Positions 11,355 to 23,113 of a stretch of 64,000 nucleotides of DNA are shown piece after piece. The notes below the pieces were generated by a model. That model had not been told where the DNA came from and ran no database searches. It saw only the letters and a program-made list of their open reading frames with translations. The stretch is from Sorghum bicolor. Its lineage: Eukaryota; Streptophyta; Magnoliopsida; Poales; Poaceae. A program made the translations under genes and the position numbers. The DNA lies in contig NC_012873.2 of the NCBI RefSeq assembly GCF_000003195.3, positions 64,737,615 to 64,801,614 of the forward strand. Direction: 5' to 3'. Numbering within the stretch: position 1 is the first letter of the stretch; the number at the start of each line of letters is the position of its first letter.

Positions 11355-12227
11355 GTTGGTATTTTCTCACGCAAAGGAGGTTCTAACCACTCGGGTTCCA
11401 CGTACACTCCGAGGTCCGAGCCTCGATGAGCTACGCGTGTAGTTTTTGGCATCGAGATAAGGTGGCATCTAGAGATTTTTTTCAGCATTAGATACACTGT
11501 GCTAAGTCTTATATATCTACGCATGAGCTCATATGATATCTAGAGTGTCAGCAGATACGCATCTCCGGCCTCCTGCATTTTTAAAACAATGTTTGACAGT
11601 GTCGTCCAGGCATCCCAGCACTACTAACCACAGAACATCAGCAGAACAATACTAAAGCAGAAAATGACCGGAATCAACGTACGTGTGTGTGACATCCTCA
11701 AAGCGAGAGCACATTTGGGTTCCATGTCGATTCAGGCATCAATTTAACAAGAAAAAGCTCGCAATTAGTGGATGCACCAAGGGAGCAGGCAAATCAAAAC
11801 GGACCATCAATTTAAATGCGAAGCTGATCACATCAATCGTCGTCTCTGTAATCGCATTAAGCAAATGCGCGAGAGGCATGTATGAGCACTGATGGAGTAA
11901 TATAATTAATTCCCAGCTCTACGTAAGCAGCAGAGCTGATGCTTTGTTTACTGATTGATTAAGCAACCCATAACGTCATGGCCTTATCCGTTAATACAAG
12001 GTATAAGGATCATCTGTGTCTCCTCTCTCGTGCACTCTCTTACAAGAATTTCAAGGCGAAATTAACAAAAACGGAAGAAGAAGAAATAAAAAATCGCACA
12101 CGTACTTAATTATGTGCTTCAACTCGATCGACCAGGCCATAGCCTGCAGGATGCATGCTGCATGTCTAGCTAGAACTGACGGGCAGGTTGCTTGCTTTAG
12201 GTTTAGGAGTACTGCTAGCTATAGCTA
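11355..12227. other. 3' flank of the EamA transporter gene
   Basis: The stretch holds the downstream region of the minus-strand transporter that ends at 12228. Its proximal part is the likely 3' UTR. No other gene or bounded repeat was recognised. Confidence 0.35.
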
Positions 12228-14686
12228 CTAGTAATGGCCGTTGGCCGCCGGCGTCTCGACATCGAAGACGACGCCGCGGCCGCTGCCAAGCTCGTGCTTG
12301 CCGTTGCCGTTGGGCTGCGCCAAGGTGATGGGCAGCTCGCCACCCTTGGAGCCGCAGCCGCCTGATGCTGAGACGTCGGCCACCTGGTTCACCTCGTCCT
12401 TGCTCTTGCCCCAGATGAGCGCGTACAGGCCTAACACGATGATCGCAGCGCCAATCACACTGAAAGAACAAAATAAGGAGACGCCAGTGGCATTATCAGC
12501 ACTACTATCCACTACTGGATTTTCTATACACAGGAGTATATAGTACATCTTTATGAAAATATCTGGATATATGTTATATATATAAATGCTGGGGGAGATA
12601 TATATATATATTATCATATCCACGTGGATATATTGCAGGTTAATTTTTGTACCTTCCGCGAGTGATCTCTTCTTTGAGTATGATGGAGCCCATGATGGCG
12701 GTTATGATCATGCAGAGAGGATTGAAGGCCGTGACGAACACCGGGCCTCGTTGCCTCGACACGATACCTTGCACGTAGTATGCCACGCCGGAGCACACTA
12801 TACCCTGTATAGTGTACGCGTTCATCATATACATGCATGTATATATATGGGGGTCAAGATTATTGATGATCAAGTACTACTAGACTAAGCTAGTGGCTTA
12901 CGGCGTAGGCGCAGGTGAAGAGGCGGGTGTCGAAGCCGATGACCCAGGCCTGGGTGTTGTTGCGCTCGGCGACGAGCGCGACGGAGCCGCTCATCAGCGA
13001 GCCCATGAGGCAGATGAGCGTGGTCAGCGACAGCTCCGCGGGGTAGCTCTTGAGCGTGTTGGCCTGGAGGACGAAGAAGGCCGACCAGCAGACGCAGGCG
13101 ACGATGATGGTGATGATCCCGGTGAGGAAGCTGCCGCTTGAGGCGGCGCCCTGGGCGCCGGCGTCATGGTGGTGCCCCTTGGACCACGGGAACTGCACCA
13201 CGGGGCCGTGGTACAGGATCATGAGCACCGCGCCGGCGACGGTGAGGACCGTGCCGACGATCTTGGCCTGGCTGTGCACGCTCCGCAGCCGCACTTTCTC
13301 CATCCGTAGGACGAGGGCCATGACGAATGTGACGGCCGGGAGGATGTTTATCAGCGCCGACGCGAAGCCCGCCGAGGTCAGGTTGGCACCCATGAAGTAG
13401 AGGTTCTGATCCAGCACGGGTCTGCATGCGGATGCGGGCACGAATTAACGCCATCAGATCTCGACCAGCTATTGCTGATGCCATGCATATATATGTGCGA
13501 TAAGTAGTCTAATTAAGACGATTAATTTGTACGTACTCGAGTAAAGTGAGCCCCATTATCTTGAGGAAGATTTTGATGGTCATCCTTGGCCTCGATTTCC
13601 TGCATCACGTGTTGAATTGGAGAGCCAAATTAAACAGAGATGATCAGCTAGCTAGTTTGTGCCTTGTCAGCTGTACGTGCACGGGCATGCAGGCAACATC
13701 GTATCAGACTGATGGCTTGATGGGACTATTGTTGTTGTGTCTACTCTAAAACATGTGTGGATGGTGGTACGGTGAAGTGACCTCCCCACCAGTGCCCAAT
13801 GCAATCAGGGGCTTTTGCAAAAATATAGAGTGGAGATTTAATTTGCATTATGTGGAGGATTAAGCATGAATTTTGAATTGATTTAACAACTAACAGATGA
13901 TGACAACGAAAGCTGCTAAAGACTACACCTTTTCTTGCTCAAGATGCAGAGGTATAGACGTCCTACTTTTCCAGATTAGGATCTTAAGTGCTGGTCGTGG
14001 AGCCTGCACCATCTGAAAGCGACTACGAAAATGCTACGTCGTGGCTTTGCAGACAGAATGGATGAAACTGATCAAAGTGTACTCTTAGGCTGCTGGCTCT
14101 TAGGTAGATTCGATGAGTGACGACTGATGGGCTGATGGCAAGTTGGGCATCATCTTGTACTGGATGAACATATACTGAATGCAAGTGCATGAATATTGTC
14201 ACAAAATTTTCCTCCTGGTGCACTTGCATATGCATGCCATGATGTATACATGCATGATGCATGCATATATAGCTTCATCGATCATCAGTTCCACCATGGA
14301 ACCGTCGTCGATGATCATGCTTGTGCGTGCAGTATCATGTGTGTGCCTATATATGAATCACGTCCAGCACGATGATGTGGAGTACGTACGTACCAAGTCT
14401 TAATACACTAGCGAGCTAGGCAAAGGATATGGAGCACACGCATGATACGCACGGAGCGTGGGAGAGAGATTGAGCGACATGGTGATCGTCCTTACCTCTC
14501 GAACCAGAGCGCGAAGGGCGCCATGACGGCGGTGGCGAAGAGGTTACGGTAGACTACGAGGACGAAGTGGCTCATCCCGCGCTTGAGCGATGCCACGGCG
14601 ACGATGTACATCCCGGCGAACCCTACCTGCAGCAGGATCATGGCCAGGTACGGCTTCACATCGTTCAGAGCTTTTCCCACACCCAT
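12228..14686 (-). CDS. WAT1-related/UMAMIT-type EamA transporter, five exons
   Basis: Exons are 14686-14496, 13599-13537, 13421-12902, 12804-12653 and 12459-12228, giving 385 aa with consistent phases. The translation has two EamA (drug/metabolite transporter) repeats with about ten hydrophobic helices. It opens ALNDVKPYLAMILLQVGFAG, then has GMSHFVLVVYRN, LEPVLDQNLYFMGANLTSAG (across exons 2-3), INILPAVTFVMA, AYYVQGIVSRQRGPVFVTAF, and LKEEIT followed by GLYALIWGKSK. These are hallmarks of the plant WAT1/nodulin MtN21 family of tonoplast or plasma-membrane carriers for auxin or amino acids. The substrate of this member cannot be told from sequence. The C-terminal tail of about 60 residues is cytosolic-looking and Gly-rich. 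A TATATAAA box lies about 205 bp upstream. Confidence 0.9.
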
Positions 14687-14687
14687 T

Positions 14688-14709
14688 CTATCTATCTATC
14701 TATCTATCT
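14688..14709. repeat. TATC/GATA microsatellite in the 5' leader of the transporter
   Basis: About five tetranucleotide units begin one base upstream of the transporter start codon on the minus strand. A second TATATATATA run lies at 14722-14731. Slippage here would alter the leader next to the start. Confidence 0.8.
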
Positions 14710-14890
14710 GCCCGGCCGGTCTATATATATATAATAACAGCAGCAGTCTCTCTGATCAAAGCTCCTCGCGATCCTCAGCTAAACTCCAACAAGCCTTCTT
14801 CTTCTTCCTCTCGCACCTCTATGGCTAGCTACTAGCTCGAATGAGGTCTTCAGCTATGGGAGTGAGGAGGCAGCCGAGGTCATCGAGCCA

Positions 14891-14898
14891 TTTATATA
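14891..14898 (-). promoter_or_regulatory. TATA box of the EamA transporter gene
   Basis: On the minus strand the sequence reads TATATAAA in a GC-rich setting, 205 bp upstream of the ATG at 14686. This is a typical spacing for a grass leader. The assignment is by motif and position only. Confidence 0.55.
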
Positions 14899-16380
14899 GC
14901 CGCGCCCCTCGTCGCACTGTTTGCTGCTGTGGGCACAGTATACGTACAGCAGCGAGGCGTAGCTATCGTAGTTGGATGTTGGATCAGCCGAGATGCCAAG
15001 TGCAGCCATTGATGGATCCGAGTCACCGGCACCCGGCTGTGTCTGTGTTGCACGCAGTGCTGGCTTAGCTAATTATATTGCTTCTTCCTTGTTTAATATA
15101 TATATTCCACTTCCGGCAAAAGGAGAAGCTGCTCCATCGGCCTCTCTCTCCTCCGCCCTATACTTCCTTCAGCTTTCCCCCGTTTGCCTAGCTTTTCCCG
15201 GGAAATGCAGAGCGCACGCAGAGCCTACAAACTTGCGGCAGGGAGTGGATCAGAACCGTCAGGTCAAGCCTTGTGGGAGTTTAGCTGGCCCGGACCTCTG
15301 CCTGGCGCGGACACGGACCCTAGCTGTGTTGCATGGCTAAGTGCTTGTCGACGACAGCAATGTGCATGGAACATGTTAAGAATCATATGAAAAGATGTGG
15401 CATCGATACTGGGTATGCCATATTCTCTTGGGGTCGTCGAGTTAAGTCGTGAAAAGCCGAAGGTTCTGCTTCTGCCGAAAGAAAGCAATGAACAATGCAA
15501 ATATCTGATGCTATATATGCGAAGAGGGTACAAGGTAGTCACATATATATGACACATGGGAACAGTTACAATTAGCATTATCAATTTATCATCGCTCTTG
15601 TGTGTCACCTCTGTTCCTCCAAATTAAATCATCTTTGGCAGAACCAGAGATCACCTTCGGTTCCCCTGTGTAGATGTTCCTTTTTTGGTTGAGTCCACCA
15701 CTAGTAAGGCTTTTCACTCTGTTTGTCCACATCCACTAAACTGTGCCTCATTGACTCCAGTAGCCAAACACACTATCTCCGGCTCCTCCTCGAAGCAACC
15801 GGCAAGCTCTCCATTGATACTGTACTATGCATGCTGTTGCCCTCTAGTTTATCAAGTCTTGTCACCACCGTAACCGTAACCACAAATGAAAATTCACTTC
15901 CTAAATCACCAATTCACCATGCTTATGCATCCTCACCTTGTCGCCTCACATTTGATGTCGTACCAGTGTTAAGTTAGGCTGCAATTTGGCTAGTTTTTTT
16001 TGGTTTTTGAAGATACTGCTTTCTTTTTTGAAACAAAGGCTCACAGCTTTATTACGTCACATTGGATCCGTGGAAATCATGAAACGCCAAAGTATTTACC
16101 TTTCTACCATGCATGAAACCCCGCGGTTGTGGTCGCCGTTCTACTCATGACAATCATAGTTCTAAACTTCCAATAGGCATTCTTGTGGTGCTTGTCCTTG
16201 TCGCCATCCATTTCATATTGCCACCATCACCACATTTACCAAGAGGGTTTATAAATTACTACATAGAATTGTGGGGTAAAAGTGTGGTTTACCATAATTG
16301 TGTTAAAGAACCAAAACAACTATCATAGAAAGTTTAGCAGACCATCACAAAAGTGTGATAGTGAGCCAAATAGGCCCTTA
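14899..16380. other. distal promoter and intergenic DNA
   Basis: Only short ORFs without family features are seen. No complete transposon boundaries were recognised. The last part leads into the 182-bp repeat interrupted by the CACTA element. Confidence 0.35.
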
Positions 16381-16531
16381 CAATTTAAATTTACAAGAGG
16401 GCAAAGAAACTTAACAACTTATCAACGGTTTTATTGGACAATAGTTTCATAGAGTAATGGAGCTCACCAAGAGAAAACAAAAAGCTATCTATAACCTCTC
16501 AAATAGACTCTTGAAATTAAAATTTACAATA
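16381..16531 (+). repeat. left piece of a dispersed 182-bp-type repeat split by CACTA insertion
   Basis: ATGGAGCTCACCAAGAG followed by AAAGC.ATCTATAAC at 16457-16495 matches the units at about 34549 and 34731 on the far side of the CACTA element. The AACTTATCAACGG and TAGTTTCAT segments also align with 34505-34540. Confidence 0.6.
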
Positions 16532-16959
16532 CACTACTGGAATCACGCGCTTTGCCTAGTGTCTACGACACTCGGCAAACGGCAAAAAACACTCGGCAAA
16601 GGAGGCTTTGCCGAGTGTCATTTATCGAGCACTCGGCAAAGGCTTTGCCGAATGCTTATTTGACACTCGGCAAACAAAAGTAGCCGTCACGGCCTAACAG
16701 ACGGCGTGAGGCGGTTTGCCGAGTGTCCTAGCAGGGACACTAGGCAAAGTATCAAGTTTGCCTAGTGTCCTGGGCTGGACACTCGGGAAAGCCATCAGGT
16801 TTGCCTAGTGTCCTAGCGTGGACACTCGGCAAAGTACCCAGTTTGTCTAGTGTCCTGGCTTAGACACTCGGCAAAGCCTGCTTCCCTGATACCCAGAAAG
16901 GCACTTTGCCGAGTGTTATGGCCAAAACACTAGGCAAAGTGACAAAAAAACATCATTTT

Positions 16960-17917
16960 TATTTGTTTTTTGTATTCCATCTAAACAAACAGAGAATATA
17001 TATAATAGGCATCACATATATGCCATCAACAACACATATATATTACAGACATCACGTACATATCACAAACGTCATTGTACCACCATCATCCTACCACCAA
17101 CACATGCATCCTAAGTTATTCATGTATATCCATGTTATATGCTATGTAACATTGTAGTATCTAGGCTCAACAGCTCAACAATACATGTTCAGAAGACAAA
17201 AGACAGCTAAGACATAAGTTGTTCAAAAAGACAAGTCGTTGCCGTCCATGTATTCTCGTTGTCCATGCCGTCACCATAGATGTCCTCACTAACATGAGAT
17301 GAACTAGCTGTAAAAACAGATAGTATATTGTAAGTATGAGTTCGACTACAAAATTTCTATAGATTAAAAGGGTAACCTACTCATTATTTTAAAAAAGGGT
17401 AACCTACTTATTATCTTAAAAAAAAGGTAACCTACTCATTCTATTCCATTGCATGGAATTGTTCTCCAACTGTTTTGTACGAACTGAGTCTTATGTATTT
17501 GAGTGATTCTCCATCTAGTAAAAAAGTTTGAAATATTACTAAATGAACTGATTATAGAGAAGGATAAAGAGCAAATACATGAGTATGTTTTTCATTCTTA
17601 CTAATCCTAGTGTTCTGTACAATACGAGCTACTGAACCAAATTATGTAGGACCTCGTATTCAGCCAAATCATGCAGGATCTCATCTTTGCATTTTCCACT
17701 GTAAAACACGGTTACAGGAACTGACTAGCAATCATTAGAGTTAAAAAAGAAGACAGTATTGTGCAAAAGATCACTTAGAAATAGGTATAGAGAATATCAC
17801 ATCTCCTTTGAAAATAAAAAATCCATTACAACGAAAATACAAGGCCAAACACAAAGATCAAACCTGAGCAGATTTTTAAGCATTCATGATGCTCTCCACA
17901 GCAATACATCATCTCTG
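16960..17917. other. left interior of the CACTA element
   Basis: The DNA is AT-rich. The short stretch 17225-17285 (minus strand, GATGACGG/GACAACGAG-like) resembles the end of a CACTA antisense gene but has no clear ORF. The gypsy insertion site follows. Confidence 0.3.
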
Positions 17918-20900
17918 TGTAACACTCTCGTGTTAAGCGAACTAAAACATGACATGTCATCATGAGCATTTCATAGTCTATTGTTAAGTAAACCCTGATG
18001 CATTAACCTAAAATAAGTTTATTTTGGATGAATGTGTTTAGGGATTTAAAGTGTGTTTAATTTATGTATGGATGCTTGTTTTGGAGTTTAAAAACCTTGG
18101 GTGAAAGTTTTCCGAGAAGCTTAAGGGGGGGGAAACCCTAATTTCAAAACCCTAGATTTACCCCCTTTTGTGCAATTCAAAAACCAAGAAAAATTTGAAG
18201 TTGAGTTCAAAAGCAAAGTTGTAGATCTTGTCAAGATGTACAACTTTGGTGTTTTGAGTTTTTGAAGATTCAGTACAAAATTCAAAGTAATTTTGAAAAT
18301 ACAGATTTCCGGAAAGTGTCCCCTTTTCTAATTTAAATCTCCAATTCAAAATCTGTTTGGAATTTTGAAAATGGGTCAACATGAAAGTTGTAGAGCTTGA
18401 ATAGTTGAACAACTTTCATGTTGGAAGTTTTTCAAGTTGTTGTGTAAAATCAAAAGTAATTTCTGAAATTCTGTTTTGCCCCAATTCAAAAATTTGGACT
18501 TAAGCTTGAATTTCAAACTGTTTGGCTCAAATTCATCCCTTTCCATTTCAAATCTGTCTTTGGTCATTAAAGATGTTTTGTAGCTCACAAAATTTTGTAC
18601 AACTTTTATTTTGATGAAATTTTGACTTCTATTCAAAGTTTGGTTGCATTCCACAAAAAGACAGAAAGGGTATTTTGGGGAAGAGGGGGATAAGCTCGGT
18701 CCCTGTTCATGGCGGTGGACCGCCGAGCTGGGATCGGCGTTGCCAGCGCGTGAGCCGCCGTTTCACCCCATCCTAGCGCGTGTTCACGTCCGTGACGATG
18801 TGGAGCAGCTGCTGGCAACCAGAGGCGCGACGTGCCCTTCTCTTCTGCGAGCACCGACTGCTTTTCCGCCACCGGAGCACCAAGGAGCAGTACCCCGTCC
18901 TCATCCAAATTGGCCGTGCTCAATCCTCCTCGCATCAAATTGAGCCGTCCACGATGTTCGCTATCTCCTTGCGCATCTCCAGAACCCACCTTTCTGCTCC
19001 CTTTCGCACCTGAGCGTCGGAATTCATCGTTTTCCTCCTCGCCGGAGTAAATCGCCGCCGAGCTCGAGTCTTCCGTGGTCAGCCCATCCGGGCAACTTTC
19101 TGCTCTCTCTTTCTCTCGTCTTTGTTTTGTCATGACCTTGTGATGCTCATCGGCTCGCTCTTTTCTTCTTTGCTTCACAGCTGTCGTCGGGACATCGTCT
19201 CCTTCGTCGGAGCTCGCCGCCGGAGTCACTGGTCGCGTGGACGAGCAAACCCCGACTGTTCTCCGCTCCTTCTCTCTGCGTCATCACACCCAGGGTGAGA
19301 CGCCAATGCTTCCTGACCTCTCCATTCTTTCTCTACTAGCCTAGAGCCACCGGCGTAAGCACCACCGCGGCCATGTCCGCCGCCGCTCGTGGCCAGACCT
19401 CGCTAGAGCGATAGAGTGCGGGTGTTCTAGCTCGTTTGGTTGCGGGTTGCTTGCTGGTACTCGTGCTCGTCTCATTCTGGCTCGGGGTGACCGGAGTTGG
19501 CCGGCGTAACCCACGCCACCGCGCTCTGCCGCGCTCTGGACGGCCGGAGTGTCGAGGACCTCGTGTTTGTAAAGATAAGAAAGGGGAGGGGTTTGATTGC
19601 AAAGCCGTAGACTCATGTGAATAGTAGCCTGGTCTGCGGGTTGGTTGCTAAGAAAGCCGAGGGCTTTTCTGCAAAACTGCCAGCGCGCGCGGGGGAAGGC
19701 CGGCTGGGCCAAGTTTCACGCGAGCTGGGCCGAGCTTCTGGGCCGCAGTGGCACAGTAGCGTTTTCTTTTTCTTTTTCTGCAGTTTTTGAGTTATGTTTG
19801 ATTTTGTATAATAAATCTTTTGCTGGTCCAAAAATTTGAAAAATTTTTGTATAGCTTACATAAAATGGATAGAGTCTAAGAAAAATGTTAGGTTTGATTT
19901 TCTGATAATTTTCATGTATACATAAATTGCCTTTGTTTATTAATGAATAAACCTTCCATGATTTTTAGTAAATTATGGGTATATCCAAAAATCATGAAAT
20001 TTAATATGTGATCTTGTGTTAATATTATTTAGCTTCATGATTAATTTCAGCTCTGTTTGATAAAGTATGCTCTGTCTCTTAATAAAGCTATTTAAAAATA
20101 ATTATAAAACAAATAGAAATAATTAATCCCTTTAGGATTTGGGTGATATTTTGGATTGTTTGACAACCATGGTTACTTAGCATGATATGCTCCCTGGTTA
20201 TGGTTTATTTCATGTAAATAATCCTTGTGATACGTTGAGTCCATAACCTTGTTTAATAAAAATAATAAAATTGATTTAGCAATAACCCATGCTTTGATAG
20301 CTAGATTAATTTGTTTCTTTACCATGAAGGTAAATTGTACTCGAGATAGTCATGTTTATTGTTGTCATCCAAGAACATGTAACCTGTCTTTATCATGCCA
20401 TGAGTATATCATAATCATGCATATGCACTTTTACGTATAGAATACGCTCCGGAAGAGTCTGATTCCCAGTGGGTTTCTTCCGAGTTTGTGGATCCTTCGA
20501 GTGTTGTTGAGTTGCCGAACGTCCCTTCCGGTCAAGGCAAGCCCCGGACATTAAACCCTATCCTTGTATTTTCATAAAGTTATTTATATCACTTGAGTTA
20601 ATATGATGCATTAGGTGAATAGGAGTTGAGTGGATCCTATTTGCTGCATTATCTACCTTGATGATTTCCATATTAACCTTGATACCTGCTTTATGAAAAT
20701 GCTTAGTATGCTTAGCCATGCTTATTAGATAGGTTTTCAAATGAGAAAGTTTGAAGGGTTGCTGTGGAATACTTTTATGGTTAATGATGTTTAACTTGAG
20801 ACCGGTCGGTGGACTTGCTTTAAGAATGGAGTCTTAAAGTAGTGTCTCCAACTGTGTCGATTAAGGACCGTACCGTTGTTGGCCTGTTGTGATTGAGACC

Positions 20901-21946
20901 TTTGAGTACAGCCCACATGCGGCGGTAAGCCTTACCTATAGCTATTCCGATACTTGAGAACGGCTAACCGCGTACTGGGAGTGGAGAGATGGCGAGAGTA
21001 GCGTGTACCCACCTTACGGATCTGAGATGACCGGGAAACGTCTAGATTGGCTGTAGGATGGTGGTGTACTGTACTCTCGGGTGACGCTGGACCCGTTCTT
21101 GTATGGGAGGATCTATAGAAAAGGTTGACATATGCAAGATTAAGTTCTACATATGTCGTGTGGTACTGAATCCCCAGCTGGGTTTAATCGATTCGAATCG
21201 CCGTGTTTCCTCGGATATGGAGCCTCAATCCTCACCCCATCATCGTAGTAATCAGTGAAATTTTTGGTATAAGAAAGAGGTGATTTGCTTATGAAAGTTG
21301 GATAATGATCTTGGTTAGTTATAAATGATAATCTTGAGTAAAATTTGAAAGTAGGCTTTACTCTTAGTAAGCTTTTGTGCAAAAGAAATACTTGATCTTG
21401 ATTAAGTCTTACCTTGAATCCCTATAGCCTGCATACCTGAGTCTCCACCTCTTTTATAGTCGGTTAAGTCTTGTTGAGTACTTTTGTACTCAGGGTTTTA
21501 TTAACCCATGTTGCAGGTGAATATCTTGATTATCCTTTTGATGGTCATGGTTATTTTACTCTTGTGGAGGAGAGTGATGATGATGAACCTGATGTGTGAC
21601 CTTGGGCAAGTAAAAACTTGTTGTGTGATCTATGGTTTATGTAATATAAAGTTCCGAAGCTTTTATGTATCAAATACTTATGGTTTTGTAAGCTATGAAC
21701 GTAAATTTCCAATCTATGTTATGTAACCTTTCCGCTTTTACTCTGATTTCTCTTATCTATGAAATGTTGTAATACTGTGATGCTTGATGAGGGAATTCCT
21801 GAAAGGATTGTTACGTGGATGATTCGGGTTTCCCGAGGACACCCGACAGACTTCTTGAGTCATTTGGAACTCATGCACGTCGATCAGAAGTCTTTGGGAC
21901 AATGATGTGTGCATGTGGGCCATTTAATTCAAGAGGTTCTGCCACA
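17918..21946 (+). repeat. 5' LTR
   Basis: It is 4029 bp, offset from the 3' LTR by exactly 9824 bp with no indels. Substitutions were seen at 18132 (G/A against 27956), 18373 (G/T against 28197), 19128 (T/C against 28952) and 19187 (T/C against 29011). The interior has an AT-rich start, a GC-rich block at 18690-19740 and an AT-rich 3' half. It also contains a possible spliced reading frame. Confidence 0.95.
20443..21599 (+). CDS. putative spliced acidic short protein inside the LTR
   Basis: Two open segments join in frame. The first, 20443-20536, follows a possible acceptor (GTATAG at 20440) and translates with EESDSQWVSSEFVDPSSVVE and ends PSGQ. A donor CAAG|GCAAGC fits the GC-AG class. The acceptor TTGCAG at 21511-21516 leads to the second segment, 21517-21599, with EYLDYPFDGHGYFTLVEESD and an acidic end before TGA. 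The split codon becomes Gly. The upstream exon and start codon were not found. The same structure is in the 3' LTR (30267-31423). The sequence looks protein-like but no family is recognised. It is tentative. Confidence 0.35.
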
Positions 21947-21948
21947 GC

Positions 21949-21960
21949 TGGTATCAGAGC
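21949..21960 (+). other. primer binding site, initiator tRNA-Met
   Basis: TGGTATCAGAGC begins two bases after the 5' LTR. It is the complement of the 3' end of plant initiator tRNA-Met including CCA, the standard primer for many plant gypsy and copia elements. Confidence 0.9.
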
Positions 21961-22407
21961 AGGTTTCCCTTAGAAAGTATAGCAGTATTCGGTTTTGAAA
22001 ACTTCAAAAGCTTTTGAGTCAAACCAAATTTCAAATTAGTTTGAGTTCAAATTGCTTCTAAGCTTGTCTTATGCTTCTAACTTGTCTCAGTTCATTCTTT
22101 AGACTTATCCTTCTATCTAAATGGATATGTTCTTAGTATAATTATGGTGATATTTATATACAAGGAACGATGCTTATAATGTTATAATATTGCCCTATTT
22201 ATGAAAAGAACGTTTATGCACTTTTATATCAAGTGCCTAACTTAAAGTTAATTATTTGTTTGATGTATGCTTGGTTCGTAAGTACGTTTCATGCATCATT
22301 ATTGATAACATGTAATTAACTTTCCTCCTTAAAGTTGTTAATAATTAGAGGTAATATGTCCATCTAATTGTAAAACTCTATCCTTTAACCTTGGAACATA
22401 TATAGTT

Positions 22408-22437
22408 CTAATATTCAAAATAAAAATATTTTGGCAG
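22408..22437 (+). promoter_or_regulatory. candidate splice acceptor directly before the accessory ORF
   Basis: A CTAAT branch-like motif at 22408-22412 precedes a T/A-rich stretch and TTTTGGCAG, whose AG (22436-22437) abuts the ATG. A leader spliced here would place the H3-like ORF first on the mRNA. It is read from sequence only. Confidence 0.45.
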
Positions 22438-22905
22438 ATGGCTCGTACCCGCCTAACCGCCCGCAAGTCCACCGGAGGTCGTGTTCCCAGGCACCAGTTG
22501 GCATCAAGGGATCCGCCACCCTCCGATAGCAGTGACAGCAGCACTGACAACTCCAGCGACGGAAACGGGAGTGACACCAGCGGAGGTCCTCCTTCGCCAA
22601 GGACCTACAGGCTTATGAAAAATGATCTGCGTCTGATGCTCACTGACAACATCAATATGGAAGTTCAGCTGTACCATATGGCGGGGTATGTGGTCACTCT
22701 TGAGGCCTATGCCAACACCCTCCATGAGGAAGTGCACCAGCTGCAGGATGCTCTCAACCCACCCGAGGCTCCTGAAGCAGCAGAGGAAGGACCAGTTGTC
22801 ATCCAAGTGGATAGTGATACTTCTGAGGATGAAGCAGAAGAACCAGGAACCCCCACTCCAGATGAGGGTGTTACCACCAGTGAGTCGGATATGGATGACG
22901 ACTAG
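22438..22905 (+). CDS. retrotransposon accessory protein with histone H3 N-terminal tail mimic
   Basis: The ORF is 155 aa, ATG to TAG, separate from gag and in a different frame. Residues 2-22 read ARTRLTARKSTGG then RVPRHQLA, matching the H3 tail at 16 of 21 positions. ARKS around H3 K9/S10 is kept, while K4, K14, K18 and K23 become R, R, H and R. No histone fold follows. Instead there is a Ser/Asp-rich linker (25-53), a probable helical/coiled-coil segment (about 55-106), VVIQV at 120-124 followed by DSDTSEDE (SUMO-interaction-like), and an acidic C-terminus. The only lysines are residue 10 (H3 K9) and residue 61. I recognise no named family. A role as a histone mimic binding H3K9 writers or readers is inference. 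Confidence 0.8.
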   Translation: MARTRLTARKSTGGRVPRHQLASRDPPPSDSSDSSTDNSSDGNGSDTSGGPPSPRTYRLMKNDLRLMLTDNINMEVQLYHMAGYVVTLEAYANTLHEEVHQLQDALNPPEAPEAAEEGPVVIQVDSDTSEDEAEEPGTPTPDEGVTTSESDMDDD

Positions 22906-23113
22906 GTGTTGAGTAGGCACGAAGTATGATCGAGTGTGATCTTCTGACTTTGTAACTTAGTTAGTCAGAAAACCTCTAGTATGGGAAGAGTGTAAGATAG
23001 TGGTTTCGGAAGTCCTGCCCAGGAGCGGACTTGTATGATAAATAAGATGAACTGTTTGTGCTATGTAAGCCATGATGTATGATGGTTAAGTAAGCATGTT
23101 AATTAAAGTGTGA

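Noticed and set aside
18633..19229. 198-aa minus-strand ORF in the LTR, repeated at 28457-29053
   Set aside because: It lies in GC-rich LTR DNA, has a low-complexity charged translation, no domain, and is duplicated only because the LTR is. Treated as chance.
22438..22905. The ORF as a degraded host histone H3 gene
   Set aside because: No histone-fold residues follow the tail, and the downstream sequence is a continuous unrelated ORF in the usual place for a retroelement accessory gene.
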